Source of the DNA: Candidatus Kryptobacter tengchongensis
Lineage (GTDB): Bacteria > Bacteroidota > Ignavibacteria > Kryptoniales > Kryptoniaceae
Length of the DNA stretch: 64,000 nt
Assembly: GCA_001485605.1 (NCBI GenBank)
Contig: FAON01000004.1
Location: 248,001 to 312,000 of the forward strand
Reading direction: 5' to 3'
Below are positions 10,547 to 19,823 of the stretch, piece by piece (positions within the stretch are counted from its first letter, which is position 1; each line of letters starts with the position of its first letter). The position numbers were made by a program, and so were the translations under genes. The notes under the pieces were generated by a model. It made no database searches. It saw only the letters and a list, made by a program, of their open reading frames with translations, and was not told the origin of the DNA.

Positions 10547-11230
10547 TTAAACCTCAACCTTAAACGGATTAAAATCTGTGTCCCAGTCATAGTAATCTTC
10601 ATTCTCAGCTTTTTTCAAAAAATTTACAACTTTATAAGTTACCGGCGTAATCACTGCTTCCCATCCAACTTTAATTGCGTAATTCGTTACCATAACTTTT
10701 AAAAGAAGTTCATTGGTCCAAAAGCCATAAAAAGCAACTGGATAAAAGATAAGGGAATCAACAGCCTCTCCAGCTATTGTTGAACCAATAGTTCGTGTCC
10801 ATAAAAATCTCCCCCGTGTTAAAAGTTTCATCTTCGCAAGAACGAAAGAATTTGTAAATTCACCAGCCCAAAATGCAGTTATTGATGCTATTACAATCCT
10901 TGGGGTTTGACCAAAAACAACATCATAGGCGTCTTGATATTGCCAGTTCGGATCAGGAGGGAGTTTCCTCACAAACCAACTCATAAATGATGCAAAAATT
11001 AAAGCACCAAATCCAGCCCATATCACCTTTCTTGACCTTGAATAACCATAAACCTCAGTCAATACATCATTAAAAATATAGCTTATCGGAAAGAATAAAA
11101 CACCAGCACCAAACGAGAAACCATATATATTTACAACTTTTTCAGCACCGATTATATTTGAACAAAGCAAAATCGTCACAAACGAAGCCATCACAAGATC
11201 ATAATACTTATATACCCTGCGTTTTTCCAT
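10547..11230 (-). CDS. Queuosine precursor transporter (YhhQ/VUT family)
   Basis: A 227-residue integral membrane protein with about six hydrophobic segments. It matches the YhhQ (vitamin uptake transporter-like, VUT) family: LLCSNIIGAEKV in helix 1, FPISYIFNDVLTEVYGYSRSRKVIW in the second region, and TIGSTIAGEAVDSLIFYPVAF in the middle. Characterised members import queuosine precursors such as preQ0/preQ1 across the inner membrane. No queuosine synthesis genes or preQ1 riboswitch are seen here. It stands alone between rimP and a divergent lipoprotein gene. Family assignment is firm; substrate is by homology only. Confidence 0.85.
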   Translation of the reverse strand: MEKRRVYKYYDLVMASFVTILLCSNIIGAEKVVNIYGFSFGAGVLFFPISYIFNDVLTEVYGYSRSRKVIWAGFGALIFASFMSWFVRKLPPDPNWQYQDAYDVVFGQTPRIVIASITAFWAGEFTNSFVLAKMKLLTRGRFLWTRTIGSTIAGEAVDSLIFYPVAFYGFWTNELLLKVMVTNYAIKVGWEAVITPVTYKVVNFLKKAENEDYYDWDTDFNPFKVEV

Positions 11231-11351
11231 ACCGTTTTTTTATGATAAAAAACATAAAGAAAACTTAAAATGCTCCTTCAAATAAAACTTGATTTTTATG
11301 CTTTGCTTTTTATAAATTTAAACAGGTAAAAACAAAAATAGGAGATTCCCA

Positions 11352-12021
11352 ATGAAATTAAAAAATTTCATAAGAATTTTCTTAGTGGGGGGGGGTAATA
11401 ATTTTATCAAGCTGTGAAAAACAAAGCGATTTAATGACACCATCTTTTCAAACCTCAAAAACAGCGTTAACACGAGATTCATATTACTCTACCGTTGATA
11501 TTTTCCAAAAGCACAATAAAAAAGTATGGGAGAAAACAAATTCAGAAAAATCATCTCTTTCAAGTAAAAACGAATATCAAATAACAGCATTGCCAACTTT
11601 TACCTATGATTATGGAACTTTGATAAGCTCTCCAAGATATTTCCCTGCTGATGACGGAACCATTTACGAGATTAACATTTATTCCTATTCAGCTATATAC
11701 TATGGGGAAGATCAACCATGGTCTATTGATACAATACGAGTCCATTTATATACGAGAGTGGAAAGGTTTTACAGATTTTCCCCAGGCGGTCCGTTGTATC
11801 CGGGGCCATGGAACGAATGGGAAGATGATAACACTCAAACTAACAGCTATTTCGCTTCTTTGAGGGTATATTTCTATGGCTTTATACCAAAATATGATAC
11901 ACCCGTTTGGATATATGACAAGTGGCTCGGGATAGGAACACACACTTTCAAAGATAGGCGTTTTGATATCAATAAGCAATTTTCATCGCAAGCTATATCT
12001 TGGATTCCAAACATACCATGA
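11352..12021 (+). CDS. Putative surface lipoprotein, frameshifted at a G9 tract
   Basis: I do not recognise the family. An ATG at 11352, preceded by AGGAG at 11340-11344, opens a signal peptide (MKLKNFIRIFLV) that reads into nine consecutive G and then stops at a TGA soon after. The frame that is open downstream reads VIILSSC, a good lipobox, and continues for about 200 residues to 12021. With eight G instead of nine the two halves join perfectly into a lipoprotein with a normal signal peptide. The mature part is Tyr/Pro rich with an N-terminal Ser/Thr region and no recognised domain. A phase-variable gene currently in the off state is the most likely reading; a sequencing error in the homopolymer is the alternative. 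The next gene follows after nine bases. Confidence 0.7.
11387..11395 (+). repeat. Poly-G tract (G9) in a signal peptide
   Basis: Nine consecutive G residues in a strongly A/T-rich genome, placed within a signal peptide coding region. Losing one G would restore the reading frame of the lipoprotein gene 11352-12021. This is the typical layout of a slipped-strand contingency tract. Confidence 0.85.
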
Positions 12022-12030
12022 TTAAACCAC

Positions 12031-13554
12031 ATGTTATATTCATTATTTAGATTTTTTGCAATGTTTATAATTTCTTCAGTATCATTGTTAATAACGCTTA
12101 TTTTAACATACCCGCAACAGGATCATCCATACTCATGGAACAAGGAAGGCATTGTCTTTAAACTTACACGAGATTATGCGAAATATGATATAAGATGGTT
12201 TACTTCTAATGACAAGATTTTGGTAGTGGTGGAAACTAATAGGGTTGACAGCATTATATTTTACTTTATTGATTTGAAAAGATTAGAAGTAATTGACTCT
12301 GTAAAATTTTCGTTTAATAGCAAACTAATTGACATTCTAACTGCATTTGATGTGGAAAAAAACAGGGATACGGTGTTTGTTTTCTTCAGCCAATTTATCG
12401 GAACACCTCCAGCTAATATCAGTTTAGGAAATTCATTATGGTATTTAAAGGCTGATTTGAAAAATAGAAAATATTCTGTTGAAAATTTATTTACTTACGA
12501 TACGACAAAAAGATATTCAGTCTGGCATATCGACGCTGAATATGACAATGAGTATAACAATTTGTATATCTTTTGGAATTACTCTGGGGATGGATTTAGA
12601 ACTAGATATAAAGTAAGAAAAAATGGGGACTGGAGTGATACATCAGGGATAGTGTACATTTACAAAGTTGGTTCTGCGCAGGTTTACGGCTGGGATTTAC
12701 CTCTATACTCTGATTTGCTTATAGATAACACCGGAAAGTTTCACGCTTTAGGATTACGCTCGGGAATTGAGCATGGATTATCCACCGACTCAGGAAAAAC
12801 TTGGAATGGTCAGGAAATATCTCCAGGTAACGCTCTTTTTGAACGCAAACTTTTAGTTGACTATAATGGAAATCTTCATGCTTTCTTTTCCGTTGGTACT
12901 CGTAATGAGTTTGGTAGATTTGGACCACCAACAAGTATACAGTATGCTTTCTCAACAGATGGTGGTAAGACATGGTCTGCTCCAATTGACATAACTAAAT
13001 CATTACCATCCCCAAAAATCATAGGTCTCTCTTTTGACGCTGTTGTTGACTCATGGAATAGAGTCCATCTTGTTTTTGACGCCGAGATAAAAGGAGTCGG
13101 ATATATTTACCATACATACTGGAACGGGCGAAGGTGGTCGGATTTTCAAAAACTTGACTTTTCTTATATGGGTGGAATCGTACAACTAAATGTAGACGAG
13201 TATAACAACCTACATCTTGTTTTCTCATCAAAGCCAGCTCATGGTTTAGTTTATGCAGTAGGAACTCCACTAAATGCACCTGAACAACCGAAGTATTTCA
13301 AAATTTATCCCAACTTCCCGAATCCGTTTAATTATAAAACAAATATCAAATTTACATTAAGTAAGCAAGCCTATGTTTTGATTAAAATCTATGACATTAC
13401 GGGAAAGTTGATCACCACTTTAATGGACTCTGATAAAAAACCCGGAACATATCAAATAGAATTTAACGCTTCTAATTTATCAAGCGGGGTATATTTTCTG
13501 GAGTTTAATGTTGACGGTATAAGAGAATTTAAAAAATTACTTCTGATAAAATAA
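12031..13554 (+). CDS. Secreted Asp-box (BNR) repeat protein with T9SS sorting domain
   Basis: A 507-residue exported protein. The N-terminus has a hydrophobic signal segment (about residues 5-28). The middle has at least two BNR/Asp-box motifs, STDSGKTW and STDGGKTW, the hairpins of sialidase-type beta-propellers. The last 85 residues are a type IX secretion (Por) sorting domain: YPNFPNPFNYKTNIKF, then a KIYDITGKLI turn, LSSGVYFLEF and KKLLLIK at the end. It should be secreted and anchored at the cell surface. No sialidase catalytic Arg triad is obvious, so enzymatic activity is not claimed. It is probably co-transcribed with the lipoprotein gene nine bases upstream. Confidence 0.8.
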   Translation: MLYSLFRFFAMFIISSVSLLITLILTYPQQDHPYSWNKEGIVFKLTRDYAKYDIRWFTSNDKILVVVETNRVDSIIFYFIDLKRLEVIDSVKFSFNSKLIDILTAFDVEKNRDTVFVFFSQFIGTPPANISLGNSLWYLKADLKNRKYSVENLFTYDTTKRYSVWHIDAEYDNEYNNLYIFWNYSGDGFRTRYKVRKNGDWSDTSGIVYIYKVGSAQVYGWDLPLYSDLLIDNTGKFHALGLRSGIEHGLSTDSGKTWNGQEISPGNALFERKLLVDYNGNLHAFFSVGTRNEFGRFGPPTSIQYAFSTDGGKTWSAPIDITKSLPSPKIIGLSFDAVVDSWNRVHLVFDAEIKGVGYIYHTYWNGRRWSDFQKLDFSYMGGIVQLNVDEYNNLHLVFSSKPAHGLVYAVGTPLNAPEQPKYFKIYPNFPNPFNYKTNIKFTLSKQAYVLIKIYDITGKLITTLMDSDKKPGTYQIEFNASNLSSGVYFLEFNVDGIREFKKLLLIK

Positions 13555-13558
13555 ACAA

Positions 13559-13576
13559 GGGGGCAAATATGCCCCC
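13559..13576. terminator. Terminator hairpin between convergent genes
   Basis: A 7-bp stem GGGGGCA/TGCCCCC with a 4-base loop lies between the converging ends of the Asp-box gene (plus) and the octahaem lipoprotein gene (minus). On the minus strand it is followed by a T-rich run (TTGTTTATTTT), so it fits best as the terminator of the cytochrome operon. It may serve both directions. Confidence 0.7.
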
Positions 13577-13584
13577 CATTTAGC

Positions 13585-14739
13585 TCACTTTAAAACTACT
13601 GCACTATTCCCAGCCCTGACCAAAAATTCAACCTCATAACCATACAAATTTAACTTCCCATTTATATGCTTTGTCTTATCCTTTATGTAGAGCTGGGCGT
13701 TGGAAATTCCAACTACATCATTATGACATGCACTTGCACAAGATGTTGGAGAAACTTTTGGATGAGTTCCAGCTGGTGGCAGTCCATGACAACTCCCACA
13801 AGTTGCTTGAGTTCCATCAACGATGTTCCACTTTGGAGCGTTATTTAGATTTCCGTTTCGGAAATAACCGTGACAATATGTATTTGAACATGTTAGGTTA
13901 TTTAAATCATAATCCGGGTTTGGGACAAGATATTCGCCAATTCCAATTGGGGTTTTATGCCTTGCGAGGGAACTATCTTGAAAAATTACTTCAGCGTTTG
14001 GTGTATCATCAAGATGACCTGGCGATCTTAAAGAAGTTGGTTTAATATGACATTCAACGCAATCAAACCCGAGAGCAAATTTACCTTCTTTCACATGAGA
14101 TTGATGTGCACCAACTCCACGAGCAGATGTTGAAAAATTACTATTTAAGTCCCTTGGTGGTGCAGGATTTGAAAGACTGCCGTGACATGTATTGCATGCT
14201 TCAGGTCCAGCTGTTGCATTATGGCATGTATAACAAGACGATTTGCTTATCCCGCCTCTGTAATCGCTTCCGTGACATTGTTTGCATTGCTCAAAATTCC
14301 AACTTGTATTGCGTATAAATTTTCCATGCGAATTTGAACCCGTCACTTGAACCCAATCGGTCGGGTGAATTTTTATACTTCCGAACGCAAGACTATCTTC
14401 CACAACCCATTTTCTTATCCTTTCTGCCTTGATAGATGCATCTGCCCCGAGATATTGTCTCATACTTCCGCCAGATTGAGTTACAAGGATAATTTTACTA
14501 TTCGCATCTCCAGGAAATGCCGTCCCACTTTGGGCTATACCAAAATATGTTGAAAGATCAAAGTCAGCCGAAGCTTGATTATGACAGCTTACACAGTGCT
14601 CATCAAAAATTTTCTTTATATCATCCTTATAAGTTAATTTCAATGATATTGGTGGCGTAATTATTTCCTCTTTCAATTCACTGCACGAAGATAAAATTAA
14701 AGAAGCAAGTGCGAGGAAAATTAAAACTTTAGCTTTCAT
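13585..14739 (-). CDS. Lipoprotein multihaem cytochrome c with CX4CH sites
   Basis: A 384-residue protein with a lipoprotein signal (lipobox LILSSC, Cys about 19). I count eight covalent haem sites: six CXXCH (CVSCH, CKQCH, CYTCH, CNTCH, CVECH, CGSCH), one CX4CH (CSNTYCH) and one CX3CH (CASACH). The N-terminal part (KKIFDEHCVSCHNQ, then a Trp-containing helix) resembles the monohaem domain of Planctomycete-type cytochromes. The C-terminal part with paired CX4CH and CXXCH resembles the family first noted in Geobacter (GSu_C4xC__C2xCH). It is last of the Rieske/cytochrome b operon, beside a beta-barrel gene, so an outer-membrane, possibly surface-exposed, position is likely. Localisation is inference. 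Confidence 0.85.
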   Translation of the reverse strand: MKAKVLIFLALASLILSSCSELKEEIITPPISLKLTYKDDIKKIFDEHCVSCHNQASADFDLSTYFGIAQSGTAFPGDANSKIILVTQSGGSMRQYLGADASIKAERIRKWVVEDSLAFGSIKIHPTDWVQVTGSNSHGKFIRNTSWNFEQCKQCHGSDYRGGISKSSCYTCHNATAGPEACNTCHGSLSNPAPPRDLNSNFSTSARGVGAHQSHVKEGKFALGFDCVECHIKPTSLRSPGHLDDTPNAEVIFQDSSLARHKTPIGIGEYLVPNPDYDLNNLTCSNTYCHGYFRNGNLNNAPKWNIVDGTQATCGSCHGLPPAGTHPKVSPTSCASACHNDVVGISNAQLYIKDKTKHINGKLNLYGYEVEFLVRAGNSAVVLK

Positions 14740-14759
14740 TTTTGTTCAGCTTTTAATTT

Positions 14760-15980
14760 TTAATCTTTTGAACCATGACAATACCCACAGAATCCAACAC
14801 CTGATTTTCTTGTGTTGATATGACAGGAAAAACATACAGAACCATCGTTTGTGTGCCAATCTCCTTCAACATTTTTCATATAATTTTTGGGATGTGTCTT
14901 TGGATCGTTGCCAAGCCCTGGATTTCTATCAACATGGCAGATTATACAAGTTGGATCAGCCCCTTCGGTATCGTGACAGCTCATACACATTTCAATATCC
15001 CGTTTCGCAATCTTAGCATGTCTTCCACCACCAGAGCCAACACCAATCGTAACGAAGTCATTTCCACTGTGCCATTCAGGTTTGACCTGACTTGTAGTTA
15101 TATCGCCACCCGGGGCATGACAACCACTACAAAATGTTTGACGGTCATGACAAACATAGCAATCTTTTTCTTTACTTTTTGCCTCAATTCCATGAGTATA
15201 ACGATAATTCAAATCATGAACTCTCTGCAAAACCAATTGTTCCTTCCCAGAGCTCTGCGGTGTAAATGGGGCATAAAAATCCTTTCCCGTCAATGGAACC
15301 TTGATAAGATTTACACCATCATGACATTGCTGACAAAAATCATCGTTATGGCATGTGATACAGTTATTCTCCACACCACCTGCACGGACAAATTTTTTAT
15401 GCTCTGTTGTAAAATCAACAACCTTATGACTTTCTGGTAAAAGTGAAACCGTCTCAACATGGCAGGATTCGCATTCATTTGTTGCAGTGCGATTATTATG
15501 GCAAGTAAAACAACTCTCCATACTCGGCAAATGTTCCGGCGTTGCATAATCAACTTTATCGGCTCCAGCGTGGCAATCAAGACAATTTAACTTTTGATTC
15601 TCAATATGGAATTTATGCGAAAAGATAAGCTTTCTAACGGGTTCCTCATACGGAACCATATTTTTCGTGTCAAGATGGCAAAATTCACATGGGGTTGATT
15701 TCTCATCATGGCAATTGAAACAAGTTGCCTGTTTCGGAAGTAGGAAATCGGATGATTTTTCGCTTGTCAAAGCGCCTGCGTGACAATCTGTGCATTCAGC
15801 CCCTACATTTTCAGCGTGAAACCTATGCGAAAACTTTATGTTCATCCATTGCTTTACATTATCACCATAAAATTCACCTCTCTCAGATGTTCTCAAATCA
15901 GAAAAGGCAACAAAGATAAAAGTGAGGGGGACTAACAAAATTGAAAGAGCATAAAATGTTAAAATTTTCGCTGTCTTCAT
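14760..15980 (-). CDS. 14-haem c-type cytochrome (periplasmic, MtrA-like role)
   Basis: A 406-residue protein with an N-terminal signal or anchor helix (about residues 5-26) and fourteen CXXCH sites by direct count. The first half has repeated units of the form FSHRFHAENVGAECTDCH and FSHKFHIENQKLNCLDCH, in which upstream His residues would be the distal axial ligands, as in cytochrome c7/c3-type modules. It lies between the beta-barrel gene (28 bases upstream) and the lipoprotein cytochrome (20 bases downstream). By analogy with porin-cytochrome complexes it could be the periplasmic or barrel-inserted haem wire. No catalytic haem motif (such as CXXCK) is seen, so an electron-transfer role is more likely than catalysis. 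Confidence 0.88.
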   Translation of the reverse strand: MKTAKILTFYALSILLVPLTFIFVAFSDLRTSERGEFYGDNVKQWMNIKFSHRFHAENVGAECTDCHAGALTSEKSSDFLLPKQATCFNCHDEKSTPCEFCHLDTKNMVPYEEPVRKLIFSHKFHIENQKLNCLDCHAGADKVDYATPEHLPSMESCFTCHNNRTATNECESCHVETVSLLPESHKVVDFTTEHKKFVRAGGVENNCITCHNDDFCQQCHDGVNLIKVPLTGKDFYAPFTPQSSGKEQLVLQRVHDLNYRYTHGIEAKSKEKDCYVCHDRQTFCSGCHAPGGDITTSQVKPEWHSGNDFVTIGVGSGGGRHAKIAKRDIEMCMSCHDTEGADPTCIICHVDRNPGLGNDPKTHPKNYMKNVEGDWHTNDGSVCFSCHINTRKSGVGFCGYCHGSKD

Positions 15981-16008
15981 TTTTAAACCTAAATTTAATT
16001 TTATTTAA

Positions 16009-17292
16009 TCAGCGAATCACTTCCCCTGGGACAAGACCAAGATTTGTGAAAAGCCAATAATTAAATTTGAAAAATACTCTAAAATCGGATTTATAAACTC
16101 TATTCTGGATATACTGCGATTGAACATCAAATGAAATAGATTTGCTGGGCTTTACACTTCCACCCAAAGCTATGACTAAATCTTTATGTCTTTCTCCACC
16201 TTCCCATAGTTTATAAGAAGAAAAAGTCAAACTTGCATTCGGAATAAATCTATTGTTAAACATCGGATAATAAACCTGTGCTGATACACCGTCAAGCTCA
16301 CCAGCATAACCCAATCTTTTTGCGAAGTTAACAGAAGCATATCCAACATCAAATCCAAGCACAATTCTTTGAGCCTTATCATCAACATAACGAACATTTG
16401 AAAAACCAGCATAGACTCTCAAAAGAGATGAGATCCTGTAATGAACCCCCGCTTCAACTTCTTTAGTTGCGCCATAATTGAAAACAGAGAAAATTGAATT
16501 CACCGGAATTCTTGGATCCCTGTAATCATAGCTAACACTCAACTTTAATCTTTCAATTAAATTAATACCAATTGAAACCTCACCCCTTGAAAATTTAACC
16601 TTATTTATGTCATAGTCAAGTCGTGAATAAAATTCAAAAATTGAGAGCTCATAATTTAAATCGCCACTTACAATCTGATATTGTGAAGATGTAAAATTGA
16701 TTTCCTGAACGAAGACATCGCCAAGGCTATCTGCACGAAGGGCTTCATAAGCTTTCGGTTTACGATGTTGATTGAAATAACTTAACGAGGCATTAAGAGA
16801 ACCCTTTGAAAATTTTAACTGCCCTCCAAACATAAAATTATTTTTCGGCTCATCGTTCAAAGCAAATTTCTGGTCTTGAGGCATGAGAAATCCACCGTAA
16901 ACATTCGCATTTAAAAACTTGGAAATTTTTGCATTGACATATGCCCCATCAATAGTACCAACACCAACGCCTGAATAAACGGCGAATCTCCCAAGCTTTA
17001 AATTGAAGCGGTTAAAGATATTTCTCCAGTTAAGATAAAAGTTATAAAATCTAAATCTTGGATCACCAGTCTGTTTTTCACGAAAATCATTTGAGATATT
17101 AACAAATGAATGTAACGATAAATTACCCTTGCTCAATGTTATCTGAGCAAGTTGAAACGCTCTAAGGTGCTCACTCCTTACCTCAGGGGTTTCATATCTC
17201 TGCCACATATAGGCTGTGGTTGTGAGGCGGAGATTTAGGTTCTGCGAAAACAAAAGCGCTGGGGCTAATAATAAAAGAAACAATTTTTTCAT
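16009..17292 (-). CDS. Outer-membrane beta-barrel protein of the cytochrome operon
   Basis: A 427-residue protein with a signal peptide ending near LLFSQ (about residue 16), followed throughout by alternating aromatic and polar strands typical of outer-membrane barrels, such as FNLKLGRFAVYSGVG and LKLSVSYDYRDPRI. No haem motif is present. The gene overlaps the 11-haem cytochrome gene upstream by four bases and precedes the 14-haem cytochrome gene, so it belongs to this electron-transfer operon. Its length is close to the Geobacter OmbB-type porins and well below MtrB. I infer a porin for a porin-cytochrome conduit, but sequence similarity to known conduit porins could not be tested. Confidence 0.75.
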   Translation of the reverse strand: MKKLFLLLLAPALLFSQNLNLRLTTTAYMWQRYETPEVRSEHLRAFQLAQITLSKGNLSLHSFVNISNDFREKQTGDPRFRFYNFYLNWRNIFNRFNLKLGRFAVYSGVGVGTIDGAYVNAKISKFLNANVYGGFLMPQDQKFALNDEPKNNFMFGGQLKFSKGSLNASLSYFNQHRKPKAYEALRADSLGDVFVQEINFTSSQYQIVSGDLNYELSIFEFYSRLDYDINKVKFSRGEVSIGINLIERLKLSVSYDYRDPRIPVNSIFSVFNYGATKEVEAGVHYRISSLLRVYAGFSNVRYVDDKAQRIVLGFDVGYASVNFAKRLGYAGELDGVSAQVYYPMFNNRFIPNASLTFSSYKLWEGGERHKDLVIALGGSVKPSKSISFDVQSQYIQNRVYKSDFRVFFKFNYWLFTNLGLVPGEVIR

Positions 17293-18716
17293 TTTTTTCT
17301 TTCAATTTGTTTGATTTTAAAATAAAGAGCAATCACAAGAATTGTTATTATCAATGTTGACATACCAAGTCCCCACCTTCTAAAATAGTATTCATCAATT
17401 GCATCAAGCCCAGCCTTGGTAACCCTGTCTATTATCTCATAACCAGGCGCAATCGTTTCTTTAAACTCATCAAGATTTGCCGTATGGATCACCGTTCTTG
17501 CTTTGATTAGAATTTGAGGGACATCGTTCATATCATACCTTGCATCAGACACATCCATACCCTTAAATTCAGCTTCATCAAGGATCGCTTTTGCTCTGTT
17601 TGTCCTCATAACAAGTGTATCAATCATATCTCTCATTTGCTTTGCCACTTCAAAACCTTTTTCTCCCTCTCTATGGCACTTTATACATGTTGACTTTGTG
17701 CTTATGCCAAGCATTTCATCGGTCGGTCGTTCAATTAGATGATTACCATGACAAACTTCACACTGCGGTATATTTCTCTTCTCAAAAACCTCGGCGTGGG
17801 GACTCCGTGAGAACATTTCAGCGTTTAAAGCATGACAGATACCACAAACATGCGAGATTGACTTAACACCAGGAGGAATAGCGCCGTGATTTCCGTGACA
17901 ATCGTTACAAGCTGGCGCTGACAAATCTCCTTTCTCAAGCAACGCCTTACCATGAACACTTTGAGCATATTTCTCGTATTGATCGGTCGGGATCTTATAA
18001 TCACGCATATAATTTGCGTCACTGTGACATCTTGCACAAGTTTTTGGTAAAGTTGAAGCGAAAACCGTTGACCTTGGATCGTTAGCTGGAAAGATATCAT
18101 GAGCGGAGTGGCAATCTGAACATGTTGCTACTTTGGTATCACCTTTCAAAATCCTTTGACCATGGACACTTGTTTTATATTTTTCAAACTGATCCGTTGG
18201 AAGAGCTGGATTAAACTTTTTCATATAATTCGCATCACTGTGGCATTTGCTACAAAGTCTAACCTCGGATGTTGGATAAACTGGGGATGTAGGATCATTT
18301 ACTTTTTTAATGTTGTGAACGCCATGACAAGTTACACATGTTGCAATTTCGCTTTTACCATGAACGCTTGCCTTAAAAAGTTTAAACTGATTTACATCAA
18401 TCTTTGAACCAAACTTTTTCATGACCATTTCATTTGAATGACACTTCAAACATACATCAATGATCTTATCGCCCTTGGGAATTCCAATAAACCCTTTCCC
18501 CTTGCTCATTGCAACTTCCATATCATCACTTGTTTTATCTCCGCCATGACAATCTGCACAAGAAACACCAAGTTTAAAATGGACATCTTTGGGGTAAAGT
18601 TCTGTTGCTTTATCCCCAACCGCATCTTTATGACAGTTATAACATCCATCTTTGCCTTGAGATAAAGCAAAAGTAAGTGTAAACAAAACAATCGCTAAAA
18701 TGACAAACTTCTTCAT
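17289..18716 (-). CDS. 11-haem membrane-tethered cytochrome c of the bc-type complex
   Basis: A 475-residue protein with a signal peptide, eleven CXXCH sites by direct count (CYNCH through CIKCH) and a C-terminal transmembrane helix (about 448-468) followed by a short Lys/Arg tail. Repeats of the form KYKTSVHG...CSDCHSAHDI and CSKCHSDANYMKKF recur across the domain. It directly follows cytochrome b and Rieske genes (21-base gap), in the place where cytochrome c1 or f would be. The likely role is electron acceptor from the Rieske protein on the periplasmic face. A region of about 100 residues between the last haem and the membrane helix is haem-free and helical. Confidence 0.87.
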   Translation of the reverse strand: MKKFVILAIVLFTLTFALSQGKDGCYNCHKDAVGDKATELYPKDVHFKLGVSCADCHGGDKTSDDMEVAMSKGKGFIGIPKGDKIIDVCLKCHSNEMVMKKFGSKIDVNQFKLFKASVHGKSEIATCVTCHGVHNIKKVNDPTSPVYPTSEVRLCSKCHSDANYMKKFNPALPTDQFEKYKTSVHGQRILKGDTKVATCSDCHSAHDIFPANDPRSTVFASTLPKTCARCHSDANYMRDYKIPTDQYEKYAQSVHGKALLEKGDLSAPACNDCHGNHGAIPPGVKSISHVCGICHALNAEMFSRSPHAEVFEKRNIPQCEVCHGNHLIERPTDEMLGISTKSTCIKCHREGEKGFEVAKQMRDMIDTLVMRTNRAKAILDEAEFKGMDVSDARYDMNDVPQILIKARTVIHTANLDEFKETIAPGYEIIDRVTKAGLDAIDEYYFRRWGLGMSTLIITILVIALYFKIKQIERKK

Positions 18717-18737
18717 CCAAGTTTAAATTTTTTATTT

Positions 18738-19820
18738 TTAATCTAACACATAACCAAGGATTGTCATTGTGAGCATGTAAATTAATACGAAAAGACCTAT
18801 ATAGTTTATCAATCTGTTTCTGTATCCTTTATCAGTTTTCACATCCCAAAATGGGACGAGCATCCAAAGTATTCCAGCAACTGTGAAGATGAGAAGACCG
18901 AAAAATTCACCTTCAATAAATAGAACTTTTGCGGGTAAAAGTTTTAATGTTTGATACATAAAGAGAAAATACCACTCTGGTTTGATCCCGGCAGGAGCGG
19001 GCGCAAATGGGTCAGCTTTTTTGCCAAGCTCCCATGGAAAAAAAACAGCAAGTATTGCAAGTATATTCAAAATTATAAGCCACAACAAAAGATCACGAAG
19101 CAGGAAGTTTGGAAAAAATGGAATGTATTTTCTTTTTTCGGGTGGAAGCTTCTCCCATTCAGGTGGTTCACTCATACCTTGAATTTGAATGAACAAAAGA
19201 TGAAGGAAAAGAATCACCGTAAAAATTCCCGGAAGTATTGCCACATGTAAGCCGAAAAACCTCGCAAGCGTTGCCCCTGTGACATCTTCACCACCACGAA
19301 CAATTCTTAACAGTTCCTTACCGATCACAGGAATTGAACCGATTATCTCCGTTCCAACCTTCGTTGCAAAAAAGGCAAGTTCATTCCACGGGAGAAGATA
19401 ACCACTGAAACCAAATGTAAGAGAGAAAATCAAAAGCAAGAAACCAGTCACCCAAGTTAACTCCCTTGGCTTGCGATATGCTTTTGTGAAATAAACACTA
19501 AACATATGAATAAAAACAGCAAGTATCATCAAATTTGCAGACCAGCTGTGAATTGAACGAATAAGCCAACCAAATTTAACCTTTGAAACTATAAATTGAA
19601 CACTTTCATAAGAGCTATCCTCCCCAACCCTATAATAAAGCAATAAAAGGATGCCGGTTACAACTTGAATTATAAATAAGAATAAACTCACCCCACCAAA
19701 ATAATACCAGATTGAATGCCTATGCCAAGGCACAGTTTTATGCGACATAAACTCAATAAAACTACGAATTTTATACCTTTCATCAAACCAGTTGAAAAAC
19801 TTTTCCCCGAGCCCACCCAT
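18738..19820 (-). CDS. Cytochrome b of a Rieske/cytochrome b complex (b6 plus subunit IV fused)
   Basis: A 360-residue membrane protein. The haem-ligand pairs are H91/H105 and H192/H207; the 15-residue spacing of the second pair is the b6-type spacing rather than the mitochondrial one. The Qo-site PEWY motif is present at about residues 281-284. The chain continues through subunit IV-like helices, so b6 and subunit IV are one protein. It oxidises quinol at the inner membrane and passes electrons to Rieske and low-potential haems. It lies three bases after the Rieske gene and before the 11-haem cytochrome gene, together forming a quinol:cytochrome c oxidoreductase-like unit. Confidence 0.95.
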   Translation of the reverse strand: MGGLGEKFFNWFDERYKIRSFIEFMSHKTVPWHRHSIWYYFGGVSLFLFIIQVVTGILLLLYYRVGEDSSYESVQFIVSKVKFGWLIRSIHSWSANLMILAVFIHMFSVYFTKAYRKPRELTWVTGFLLLIFSLTFGFSGYLLPWNELAFFATKVGTEIIGSIPVIGKELLRIVRGGEDVTGATLARFFGLHVAILPGIFTVILFLHLLFIQIQGMSEPPEWEKLPPEKRKYIPFFPNFLLRDLLLWLIILNILAILAVFFPWELGKKADPFAPAPAGIKPEWYFLFMYQTLKLLPAKVLFIEGEFFGLLIFTVAGILWMLVPFWDVKTDKGYRNRLINYIGLFVLIYMLTMTILGYVLD

Positions 19821-19823
19821 ATC

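Noticed and set aside
11231-11340. preQ1 riboswitch upstream of the queuosine-precursor transporter
   Set aside because: I looked for the short preQ1-I pseudoknot consensus and saw only A/T-rich sequence without it.
12031-13554. Functional sialidase
   Set aside because: Asp-box motifs occur in many propellers; I found no convincing catalytic Arg triad or Tyr/Glu pair.
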